64,000 nucleotides of DNA, taken from positions 1 to 64,000 of the forward strand of contig VZRS01012488.1 of the NCBI GenBank assembly GCA_013398055.1, in the 5' to 3' direction. Made by a program: the position numbers and the translations under genes. How positions within the stretch are numbered: the first letter of the stretch is position 1; each line of letters starts with the position of its first letter. Below are positions 36,257-48,392 of this stretch, in pieces. Below the pieces are notes generated by a model that did no database searches, had not been told where the DNA came from, and worked only from the letters and a program-made list of their open reading frames with translations. The stretch is from Ifrita kowaldi. Its lineage: Eukaryota; Chordata; Aves; Passeriformes; Cinclosomatidae.

Positions 36257-38519
36257 TGGTCCGATAATATTTACCTTTTTGCTGAGATAAAAATTCTTAA
36301 CAGATTTTTAAACGTGGATTAAATTCTAAATTTCTTCTGTGCTTAAATCCATACTTTCTCAGCCCAACTCATTTTAAAAACCACATTTATTAGATTTTGT
36401 TTCTTGAACTGAACCTCATCCAGTCATTTAATTTAAATTCTGTCAACTCATGGTCACATTTTGAAAGGGTTATTTTCCCTGCAAGTCTCGATTAATACAG
36501 ATTCTCAGGTGTTCAGTGAATTTCATTGAGAGAAACAATCTTTCTCCCATCTAATCTCTGGATTCCAACAGATACATGCTCCAGATTCCAGGGACATGCC
36601 AAACACCAGTAAGAAGCTGGTTTAGCAGACAGTGGTCACTGGGGTATTGCAGCATTCCAGTCTTGGCTTTTCCCCTCAGACTCTTTATTAAAAGTTACAA
36701 GACTGTAACTTATATTGGATAACTGCTGTGCTCCACTTAGGTAAATGAAGGTATTGTAAATACTGTTAGAGTTCATGTTACCACATCACATGACCCTTGC
36801 CAGACAATTTCATTTTTTAATCACTATCCCAACTTTTCTGTTAACAGTTCTGGGTTGTTGGCTTTTAACTTCAGCACAAACATTTTCTAATTTTCAATTA
36901 CAATTCATGTGTCTAATGCACATTATAATGTCATCGTGCACCAGCAGTCTATGTAGAACCTGAAGGTAATTTTAATAAAGTCCTTAACTGGGACTATTTT
37001 TGAGGGCAGCTTTCATAACAATGTGTGAAAATGATGTTGTCACATCAGCAGAAAAAGACTGTAGATTGGCATTCATATGCAATATGTGCTTTGAAGCATT
37101 TCTGTAGCATTCATGAACCACTGGATCTCACATGGACTTTAAAAACTCCGCTTGCCTTGAATCAACAATAAATTAACATTTTATATTCACAAAGTCATCC
37201 ACAACCAGCAAAACCTTTAGTAACTGAAATAGATGTGTAACAAAATGAAAAGAGACAAATAAGTAAAATATTTGACTTCTACATTTGGTATATATTGGCA
37301 GCACTTGGCCTTGGAGGGAGAAAAGATTAGGCCAAGCTTGGAGATTTTTGATCAGATTCCTCAATTTTTCAAGAAGTCCAAATATCTGACTTTGCATCAC
37401 TCTCTCTTCTAGAAGCAGTTAGCTGATGGTGGCCAGACCTGAACAGCAACAGCACTAAGTTCTTCCTCAGCACAGTGCCATAGGAAAAAAAAATGATCAC
37501 AATTATTTTTGGCCTGGATGCAGCTGAAACTGTTGCCATCGCTGTCAGACGTTCCCCCCTACCCTGGCAAAGAGCCACCAAGGAGCCTGCAGGGTACGTG
37601 CTCCTCGCCCGCAGCAGCTCAGGGCATTCAAGGAAAATGCCATCATCTTCCTTTGACTTCTGTGCAGGGAGAAGGAGCAAAGACAGGGCCCTTTCTTCCA
37701 GTGCAACCACTGTGGAGGTGACTGCAGGGGTAGGGGACAGAGCTGAGGAGGGCAGTGCCACAGCCACATCCAGCCAGGCTACTTAATCAGAGCAGCCAGA
37801 TGGACACGTAACAGTACCACAGTCACTGTTACACTGAGCCCAATGAATTCCACTGTCACTGCTTCAATGGATGTTTTATGGTCTGATCAATTCTGAGTGG
37901 GTTTCTTTAAAAATGTGCTGTGTTGATGTAACATCCACTTAAAAAAATTCCTTCGAAAATTTCCTAAGGCTTCAGCAGGAGCAGGATTCGGCCAGAGCCA
38001 AACACATCTGAAAATCTGCCCTTTGAACATGCTGAGCAGGTCAGGGGTGGGAGAGGAACAGTGTTTTACACTTAGTGTGACCATTTCAGTGCCAGTTTGA
38101 TAACACAGTTTTCTAAAGGTGCCACCTTTACAGAACCAAGCTTTCATTTTTTTTTCTTTATTTTTTTTCCTCTGGTTTACTTTGATTTTATTTTTTTTAA
38201 TATGGCTTTTTTTGGACCAGAGAAACAGTTACTATAGTGCTTTTTTGCAACTTGGCTCTTTCCAGCGTCTCTGGGTGCTCACAAAGTTCATGTTATGCTG
38301 CAATAACTCTCATCCCAATGCACGCTGCGATCGCAGCCCTCTCGCCGAGGAGCTCAGGAGTTTCCTACACTAATTGTACCCCTGCCAGTTGCCAATTTCC
38401 CCACAGCAGCACAAGCCAGACTTTCTTACAGGCTGTTAATATTTTCCACTACAGTACCCATTGCCAAATTCTCCCACGGCTTGCTACAAGTTTCCTGACA
38501 AGATACGCTTGTAGCACGA
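36257..38519. other. Unannotated; AT-rich, then GC-rich at 37.54-37.79 kb
   Basis: A GC-rich patch at about 37540-37790 gives overlapping open frames on both strands (97 and 132 codons), neither with a recognised motif. A T-rich stretch lies at 38150-38205. Confidence 0.45.
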
Positions 38520-39130
38520 CATACAGGAGATTCATAAAGGCAGCTGAGGCCAAGTTCCCACTGCCCAGGACCAAAGGAGGGCCTGGGCAGCAAGGTGGGA
38601 CCTGGCCAACTTGTTCTTCCCAGAGAACACCTGACCGTGGCGGGTTTGCACCAGTGTGACCCAAAGCAGAGGCACAATGCACGACGACACAACGCTTCCT
38701 GGGAAAAGCAGACATGAGTGTTGCTGGCAGCTGTGGAAGAGCCAGAGCACAGCTCCAGGCGAGCAGTGGTGACTAAACCATGCCAGGCCCAGAGCAGCCC
38801 AGGGGATATGGTGACTCAGAGGCACACCTCTGGCTCCCCATCCTTCCCCCGCTTTCCCTGGCGCGGACAGGGTCAGCCACAAACAGCGACGCGCCCACAC
38901 AGCTCCCTGAGGACACACACTATTGACAGGGTGTCTGCGCCCAGAAATCCTTTCCTGGACTCCTCTGCCCACATCTGGAGCCGCGACGGGGCTGGGCAGT
39001 GGTGAAACACAGGCCAGCCCAGGGGAAACAGCCGAAAGGAGAGGTCAGAGCTGCCCAAGCCAAGGGAGCCCCATAGTTAAAAACTGATCTGGCAGGAGAC
39101 AGGAGACAGCAGAAACTGTGTCTTTACTGG
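38520..39130. other. GC- and CpG-rich patch, unidentified
   Basis: This stretch is clearly GC-richer than its surroundings and holds many CpGs (for example GACGACACAACG, GCGACGCGCCC and GGAGCCGCGACGGGG). It could be a remnant of a GC-rich retroelement, a small CpG island or a non-coding exon. I could not find LTR termini or a target duplication. Open frames on both strands (up to 146 codons) are expected from the base composition. Confidence 0.45.
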
Positions 39131-42100
39131 CCAGGAGACTGAGAAAGGGACAAGCCGTTGCTGGTGCTTGAGCAAAAAATAGGCCTGATGCTACAGCAGT
39201 TTGCAGGGACTAAGAACAATGCCCTGACAGAACTGTGTAGCTGCAAATAAAGGGGACAGGCAGTATGAGTCACTTGAGTCCACTCGTTCTTACTGTAGTA
39301 CAGAGGAGAAAGAATAAATAAGACCAAAAGCTAGTTTCATAAGTTGCATTATTATTTTCCCAAGGAAGCTGGGCAAAGTGGTGATCTGCACATCAGTCAG
39401 TGAGAGATGATGCCTGGTGCAGATGCAGGACCCGGGAGGGTTGGTGTGGAGCTGCCACCAGAGCCTGCCACCTCTGCCATGGCAATGACAATGCAGCAAA
39501 GCTCAGCTGGCCGCCACAGGCCTCTGCAAGCCCTGAACCCCAGGGAATGATGGCAGAGGCAGGCAGAAACATAGCCAGGAAGGGCACAAACTTTGCTGAC
39601 GATGCTTTTGATGCTGCAAAACTTCAAGCCCTGAGACCTGGAGTTGGGTTTCTAAAAATACCAAAAGGCTTACATGTTAAATGTACACGTATTTTGAAAG
39701 GTATGCACAAAAAAAGATAAATTCTCCAAAATCCCAAGCTAACCAATTCCATAAACATTCATGACTTAAATTGGCCTTGAAATTTTTAGGCGGGTTAGCT
39801 AGTGATACCACATACCAAAATCACCTCAGAAAAAGCTGCAGCATATATTACACTCATTCTTCTGCCAGTCAAAAATACGTTCATTTTTAATAAAAGCAGT
39901 AAGGAAGAACTGCACATCCTGATGTAGGGCGTAACTCTAAAGCACTGCATGTTCATTTTGCTCAGACAGTTCCATCTTCCTCTGTCACCTGCCCCAGGGG
40001 TACTGGTGCACATACACACATTGCACCCCTGAAGCAGAGGAATCTTGCCTGTTCCCTTATGGATCCAAGCTGGGTCTGAGGGGGTTCCATTAGATCAGCA
40101 TTTAGTGAGGAAGGAAGAATAGGCTCCTGGAACCACGGTGCACTCCACCCCTCTTATACAGAAGTAGCCCAAGAGCAAGTACTTAGTAGGTAATACACAT
40201 AGTTTTGTTGTGTATTTCCAAAAACAATTATCCATTTCTTTCTGAATCCTGGATGCACCCTGATCATCACAGAGCCATTCCCCAGTCCGCTGCAGCCTGT
40301 TCGGTTCAGTAGTTTCCACTACACCGTAAGTGTCAGTTTATCTTTGCTGGCTACATCACCCTTTACTCTTTGTTCGCAGATCCCCTTCCCAGACAGCTCT
40401 TATTTTCCATGCAGCAGAAGCAGTCGCAGACTCTCAAACTTATTATGACTTTCCCAGTACCATTGTCTCTGTGTTTGCTGCTGCTTTGGAAGAGCACAGC
40501 TTCTCCCCACTTGTTGATTTCCCTCCAGTCTTCCAGACATCATCTCATGTAATTTTGCCATGGTTTTACTGCCAAACCACTTGTAGCTTTTTTTTTTTTT
40601 TCCCCCGCTCTTCTGCTCTGCAGAAGTTCTGTGCTTTGGTTCTGTACCAGCCTCTCAGTATCAACTTTTTTCCCCTTGTCCTCTACCAGCCAAAGATTAT
40701 CCATATAAAGCAATTTAAAACACACCATTAATAGGCTTCCTTGCCATAGCGTTCCCAGTTATTTTAGTTTTAGCCTTTCATCCTAGGTTAGTATAATATT
40801 TTTTAAGTTCACTTTTCCAAGATCAAGTCCAAAAATATCTGATCTGACAGCCTATGGTAGAACACTACAGAAATACCTTCACAAAGCTCAGGAGCATCTG
40901 CATGATTTACAGCTTTTTTTGGCTGTTTAGTTCAATGTTTGGAAATCCTGGGATCTAAGCATTTGATCCCCGTTGGTTTTTTCTAATTTGTTTCACAGCC
41001 CTTTTTGGCAGAGAGTTGCTATCTTCTCAGTGCAAAGGACTAGTCTAGTTGAAGTACTGATAGAAAGTGACGCTTCCAGAAATCAGGTTACTCGGCACAA
41101 ATACTTCAGGGGTAGAACATGGCAGCAATGTCTGAGTCTGGGCAATAAGTAATTCAAGCTCCTAAAGAGAGAACCTGTGCTGGCATGAAGATGGACCAGT
41201 GGCTGCAGGTGAGAAAGTAGCATGGATACCCAGACTGTGCAACAGAAAGTTTTACAAGACCCTGCGCCAAACTGAGCACCAGGAGTGCTATTGATGCACT
41301 GGAGTGGTGTGGTGTAACGATAAGTAACACTGCTGCTGGTAATGTTGCTGTCCAAAATGCTCTGCACTGAGCCAAGTGCTATTCTGAAACTTTGCACCAT
41401 TGACCCCAAGCTTTGTAGCTGCTGAGCTCCTCAGATCAAGTTTAGACACTTAATAGATCCATTGAGTTAATTAAGGGAGGTAAATTGTCTGTGGTTGTTA
41501 ACTAGAACAGAAGAAACAGTTGAGGGAACAGGGGATGGCAAAGGGAATGAATTGAGATTACACAGGGATTTTATTTTATTCTCAGGAATAAAGCTTGTTT
41601 TATGAAACAAAATGAGCAAGGTGGAGACACAATGTCATTTCATGAAGGGACTTAAAGAGAAGACAGAGCTCTGGGCAAGAGTCAACACCTTAATCTCTGA
41701 GCTATTAGAGTGCTGGTCTTAGTAGAGGAGAAGCATCTGCAAAACCTATAGTATATTTTAGTATCATGTAACAAAACTATTAAGCTATTATTGAGCAATC
41801 TCTAGAGTGAAAAGGACCTGGTATCAGGTTATGGCCAAGGATTTTATTGGCCTGCAGAATCATTGAGGAATATATTTAAAATGTTGATTAATCCATTAGA
41901 CCCTAAGTGTGGACTCCATTCCTTTTGGCATATTGGGGTTTGCATCTTTGAATAGGTAATATGATATATTTATGTATGTGATTATCAATTACTGTGTGAG
42001 GAGTGATTAAATTTGTATGTTCAAAACCTGATGGACTTTGACTGTTTTCCATTTAAAGAAACCCGTGCTTATATGGAAAGCATAAATCATCAGCCCATTC

Positions 42101-44371
42101 TTAAAAGACAATGATTGCAGAATAATAATTTATAATAACAACATTAATATCAATTATTCTGCCTGTAAGAACAATTCCTGCATACAGTAAAATATGAATG
42201 TGACAGCGATAAGATTATATGTTCTTTTGCTTCTGATTGTGTTTGCAAAGGCTCATGCACTGCCATTTCTGAAAGGGGCAAAAGCTTTTATAGTCACATC
42301 TAACTACACTTCTGATAATGAAAATATCATTTGACATTTTACCACTAGATACACTAAATTCAACAGTGTGTTGGGTCACTACCAGTAACTAATCTGGAAT
42401 TGGAGCAAGACTGCAGGGGGAGAGAATCCAGCAAAGAACTTTGAACCACTAAAATAATGCAACAGAATCCCAGAGAATAAACTAAATCTCTTGTTTTTAA
42501 GAGCAATGGGTAAAAAAGGTGAGGGTATTGATAATTCACTAGGACTTTTTTATTCTTGATAGCAAGACAGCCTAAAAGATTATAAATTACCCCAGACAAA
42601 GCCAGTCGTCATTATTTAGTCCCTCTTCAAGGAAAGATTCCCTTGACCTGAAAGTGGGAAGTGCTCTGATATTAATGGAAGGTATCTGAGAGAAGAATAT
42701 ACCCCCTTGGCTTGTTATGATCACATTAGACGCTGGCTTGGCATATATATTCTCAAACTTAAACAGCAAAGCTTCAGCAGAAAAAAGTACAGCCAAGAAC
42801 CATGTTGACTTAAGAAATGAGCATGTTCATATAAAGTAAGAACTGACCTAAACCAGATCATTATATTCTCTGACGTTTGTAAAATAAAATTTTAAAAAAA
42901 TGGCTTTGTACGTCTCTGCACTTCAACACTCACTGGAGAAACTGCAGTTATAGGTTCTTTGGAAATGCAAATTAGACAACAGTGCTTGATTTTGCCTGGC
43001 ACAAGAAAGGGAAGCGCTAAAATATTTTATGATGGGTCTGAGCCAGAAGTCTAGAAGACTAGATTTAAAGCTAGAGGTTTAGATTGATCTTTAAAAGAAA
43101 AGCTATTGACACAGATTTTCTATTCCCACTGAATTCAGGACATACTGAAATCTGCTGAAAACTGATATTCTCTTGAGATTTTCTGCCTCCCATTTTCCAT
43201 CAAGTTTGTATGAAAGCACTACCTCATTTCATGGCTAATTTTGAAAACTTGCTTAAGAAATGTGAGACCAAACCACAAAGTTTGGATAGTGATCTGTATT
43301 TTCTGCAAGTTTGGGGGGGAGTATTAGAATCACAACTGCCCCATTTTGAATAATTCCCACTAGATCTGAACTGAAAAATAAAACTAGGCTTGTCTCTAAA
43401 CACTGGAAGAAACTCTGGTCCAAGTTATGTCCAACAAAATAACAGGGGGGCGTTATTGGCCTGTTTTTCTCTTCCTTCTGGGACTACTTAATAGATATAT
43501 ATCTCTTCCATCACTGAACATTTGCAAATTAATGTGCATCCATTTTGCAATTCTTCCCTAGCATTGCCCTGTACTTTACGTCAGCACACATATTTCTATT
43601 CAAGAGATCATTACTATTATTTCAAAACAGATGGTTTGAACATAATCCACATAAATAGTAGATTGGCAGTGCCAGTCATGATGGCATGTGTAGAAAAGAG
43701 CTGGCTGATACAACAATATTTAAAGATTAACAGTCTGGGACACTAGAAATGACAGTGTCTCTTGCCACTGAACCTAATGCTTGTGCTATGGCATTCAAAG
43801 AAAGGCACAGCAGTCATCATGCCAAGAGATCTGGTAAATGCACAGATTTAAAAAAAAAGTTTGAGTTTTACTGTAGCTCTCTACCAAAAGCAGTGGGGAG
43901 TGGCATAGAGCCCTTCAGAGAAAGGAGGTTTGAAACTCACACTCCTTCCTGTCCTTGTGTTGGCATCAACAGATGGAGGGCTCACAAAAATCTGTGCCTT
44001 GGCCACTTCTGTGAACATGCCAGGCATGGCTTTGACTTTTTCTCTGGGACACTAGGAAATTACCATTAATATAAAATATTATTATTTATTGTTTAAAATT
44101 ACTTATAATCAGTGTCCAGTAGAATCTGCAAAACCACTGTATATTTTAGAAGCATTTTCTGTCTGTGTGCTCTGCATCGGACCCTGCTGCAGCTGTATCT
44201 ATCTCAAGTTGCAGCTGACAGGAAGAATGTGACATCACTCCAAGCCATCACTTGTGTCCAGGACACTTCATCAAAATATCCATTCAATAGCCCATCTTTC
44301 TACTGCACAGCCAATTTATTCCCTGAGCTTGGGTTGCCATGCTCATCTCCCTCTCCTAGGCTTGTGCATAT
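39131..44371. other. Unannotated, mostly AT-rich
   Basis: 39.38-39.60 kb is still GC-rich. A strong polypyrimidine-AG acceptor lies at 40590-40623 (T-run then CCCCCGCTCTTCTGCTCTGCAG) and another at 40379, but no matching good donors were seen. No repeat family was identified. Confidence 0.45.
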
Positions 44372-44637
44372 TCACGGAATCACAGAATGGTTTGTGTTGG
44401 AAGGGACCTTAAAGACCATCCTGTTCCAAACCCCCGCCACGAGTAGGGACACATTTCATTAGACCATGTTGTTCAGAGCCCCATCCAGCCCGGCCTTGGA
44501 CACTTCCAGGGATGGGGCATCCATGACTTCCCTGGGAAACCTGTGCCAGGACCTCATCACCCTCACAAAGAAGAATTTCTTCCCAACATCCAATCTAATC
44601 TCTCTCCTTCAGTTTAAAGCCATTCCCCTTTGTCTTG
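44372..44637 (-). mobile_element. CR1 LINE, 5'-truncated 3' end
   Basis: Begins TCACGGAATCACAGAATGG and continues GGAAGGGACCTTAAAGACC, CCCCATCCAGCCCGGCCTTGG and CTTCCCAACATCCAATCTAAT. It ends near CCATTCCCCTTTGTC. CpG-containing differences and several substitutions mark it as moderately diverged. Confidence 0.93.
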
Positions 44638-47600
44638 GGTCTTGCCTACTTGCAGGTCTTCTTGAGCAACCAAGGTCCAAGTTTTTCCTAGCTACAAGAT
44701 CAGCTAAGATCTGTCTGGATTTTTCATTAGGTTTTTGACACACACGTCCTTATTTTAGCTCCAAGGGCAACATTCTCACTGAGGTCAGGAAGGAGAACTG
44801 AGACCCATGCAACACTCCATGAATAGTAAGAAGCAAGAAAACTAGCAAGGCTGTCAGTGTGGTTTCCACTGTTGGTTAAAGGGAAGTGATAATGTGCTGG
44901 TTTGAACAACAGATCTAATAAACGACACATTTTTAATTTCAGTAGCTTGTCAAAGGACTAAAAGCTTCAAGTGCCCAACAAATCCTTTGAGGGGTTACAC
45001 GTGATGCACATTCATGAGTCATGAAGTCTGCCCACAACTCTTGTTTAACCACATGACACTTCAGTGGAACAGCCAGCCTCAAGTTCAAAGTGCCATTGCT
45101 GCCTTCCTGGCCATGTGCTGACATGCCTCAAGGGGATTTATCCAGGGTTTATCCAGGACCCGGGGGGTGGGGGGGAAGATAAATTGGTTGAAAACTTCAC
45201 TTGCAGACTCCTAAGAACATTACAGCATATGTGGAAATGTAAAACAACTTCTTGTGCAAGCTGTAACACACTAACAGAAAAACCACTTAAAACATCTTCA
45301 AACTATCAAAGCCAGAGATAATTTGATAGAACCTCACAAATCCCATAATCTACTGTAAGTAGTAGCTAAGACTTTGGCTTCACCCATGTGTCTGCAACTG
45401 GGGAAAAAGCAGGAGAATAATTTATCCAAGTCTGGGGTAATGAAGTGTTAACAAAAACCATATGAAGTTATTACTACAACCACAGGCTGCAGAATGTGAA
45501 GGAAGGAGGATCTCAGGAGACCTACCTATTTTCAGTCATCTCCTGCTTCATAGTTCATCCAAAGGTGCTCACCAAAACAGGAGGCAAGCAACAGAAATTA
45601 AATGATTCATTAGGCCTAATGAATGATGCTGATCATATCATCTCTAAAACACAGTCAGCCAACATTGATGTATACATAGTTAAACTCATTCTTCCCAACT
45701 TTATTAGGTACATATGTCTACAGCAGACACAAATGAAACATTCTACAACTAGGCTCCAAGCCAAAAACTAATTTATTCTTTAATGTGGTAGTGATTACTT
45801 GGTGGTTCCTTGAGCGGAGATGACAGGTCTGAGCTAATGGAGTTGTACTGTAAGTTAATATAAATCATGACAGAGCAATTAATTACAGAAACCACTGTAA
45901 ATCCCTTTGTTAGTTTTTCCCATCACCAGAAGGATTTAATAATGTTCATTTTGCTAAGTTCCAGTGACATTTACAAGTCCTAAACCATTTTTAATCAAAT
46001 CAATATCTCTGGCTGCTAAATTTAGTTGTGCTTTGCTAGCAAGTCCTGGAATGCATCTATACTAATGTTTCGTACCTTCTGTTCAAGTAAATTGTACTGA
46101 AGCCCCGCACTTCCTCTGCATTTCTTTACATTGAGTAATTTGGATTATTTTCTTAATGAGAAACATAAGAAATAAGTGCATCCAAAGGAATTAGGAGGCA
46201 GTGAGCTAGACAGATATACAAATATCAGTGGTTATGATGCATCTCACAGTTGAAAAATGTAAGGAAATTTCCCTTAATTAGCAGAAAACTCTCCGAACAA
46301 AAGAACTGTGGTTTGTTTGGGAACCAGGGCACTCCAACAGAGCTATGAGTAAGCCCACATGGCAAAGACAGGATACGGGGCACAGTGACCTCTTTCTGTC
46401 CCTAAATCTAAAATTTCCTAAATCTATTTCAATGTGAACTGAAGACATATCTAAAATACCTCCAAGGGCTGTGGGTGGTATTCTCACACACTGTTTTGCA
46501 GGGGAGAATCTCTCTTTCTCTGTATCTCACATGTATTACTACAATCTAGGGATAATCATACTCCCTCTGTTTGTCATATCCACGTACATGCTAAATCCTT
46601 TGAGACACACGATATCTATAAATTTTTGTGAGTATTATCCATAACAAAAAGGGAGTTGTGAGGCCAATTGCACTACAAGAAAATTAGCAGAACTGGCAAT
46701 AACAGTCCTGCATGATTATTTCTAGGAACTTTTTGCAGATAAGTTACTGTACAACCCTGAATATTTGCAAAGCAGTTTGGAGAGTGTCATTACAAACATC
46801 GAGATAATCCAGTCTGTGTTTTCCTAAAATGGTTTTAGTTTTGAAATGGACTTTTGTAAGAGCAGGACTAAAACTACTATCTTTTAGTAGGGCTCTTCTC
46901 ATTTATAAGTTTTTTTAAATTATTGCCATCAGCCCCTCAAAATGCAGCTGGTTACTGAATTTTTCAGCAAAGTACTTTAGCAGAGATATTTAATTTTACT
47001 CTGCAAAAACAGAGGACAGAAATTTACCAGCTCTGGATTGTTATTTTGCTCTGTCCTTAACAGCAACAACAACAAAATCTGGGGAGCTTTGACATTCTGT
47101 TGCATTTAGATCAGTACCTTTTTCTTTATGCCTAATGAACACTTTCACAACAATGGCTCTCAGATCTCTGACGTCCTCAAGGGACTGCACAAAGGTCATG
47201 GACTCCGAACACCAGCATATCAGCATGGAATAATAATACAAAAAAAAGAAGAAGTAAAACTTCAAAGTCACTGCTGGGTGCAAGGTTTCTTCTTTAGAAA
47301 CCTTGTAGCAAGTTGTACCTTATTTATTTCTTCTCAAGTACTTATTTAATTCATTTGGTGGGTTTCAGCACTAATACAGCTCCTTGGTCTATGACCTGTG
47401 TGGTATTCCCCATGGACAGGAATGAATTGTTATAGCTTTTTTCATTTTCTTTTTTTCTGCAAGTGTAAAAACAAAACAAGAAGATCTAAAGAAAGAATGG
47501 GAGAGAAAAGAAAAATACAGACTTAAAAAAATAATTACTCCTACTGAAGTTCAAAGGATGAGCTCATACAGAGTTCTTCATCTTCAGTTTCCATTTACGT

Positions 47601-48340
47601 TGGGTCTTTGTGTAAATAGTATAGATTGGTTAACTAGAGTTTCATTTCTTTCGTTCTTCCTCTGGACGATTGCTTTCCATTTTACCTCAGATGACACCAA
47701 ATCATTGTGACAGAGGCCCCCAAGACCTTGCTGTGATTCTGTAATAACTTAAATTCCCCATTTTCCCAGAGTGCACTAAGACATTAGGCTTTTATATCTT
47801 GAGCTGCTGCATTAAATGCTAATGGAAAATTTATCTTCTAACTTAAGAACTACCTTATCCCCCATGAATAAACAATGACAGCATATGGATCAAGAGTGAC
47901 CTCTGATACATCTGTCTTTAATGCAGGAATCACTGTAAGAATTGATTTCCTTTCACCTTCAAGCAAAGAGGTCTTCCCCGTGCAGAATTAAACACATACA
48001 AAGCATAAGATGTATTCAAATTCAGTCCTGTGAGTAGAGGCATTTCGTTCAATATGCAGCTATGCTGGAGGCTCAGACCAATCTGAGATTCAATTTGCAT
48101 TATAATTCTAAAAATAATAACTCTCTAATGAGAATATTTGAGTGTATGTAACTGTGCAGACATGCAATTCACTCTAGGAAAAAAACCCAAACAAGCACAA
48201 CTGATTTTCTGTGAGGAGTTTAAAGGAAACCAAAAAAGTCAAAAACCAAAAAACATAACAACATCAGAAGATCCACACCACCAAAACATAAAGAAAATCA
48301 AAACCTGACCTTTTTTGAAATTTGCTTAGTTGACTGTGTG
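44638..48340. other. Unannotated AT-rich sequence
   Basis: No gene or repeat recognised. 45.78-46.05 kb is rich in homeodomain-type TAATTA/ATTAA motifs, which is not enough to call a regulatory element. Confidence 0.45.
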
Positions 48341-48392
48341 CTTTCTGAAGTAAACAGTAAAAGACATTCTTTCTGAAGTAAACACTGAAAGA
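48341..48392. repeat. 28-bp period direct repeat, two units
   Basis: CTTTCTGAAGTAAACAGTAAAAGA at 48341-48364 recurs with two differences at 48369-48392. This is a small tandem duplication. Confidence 0.8.

Noticed and set aside
38532..38972. 146-codon minus-strand frame
   Set aside because: Long frames on both strands are expected in GC-rich sequence; no motif was seen.
40380..40548. Exon-like stretch after TTTGTTCGCAG with an open frame
   Set aside because: The donor (CAT|GTAATT) is weak and the peptide is not recognised.
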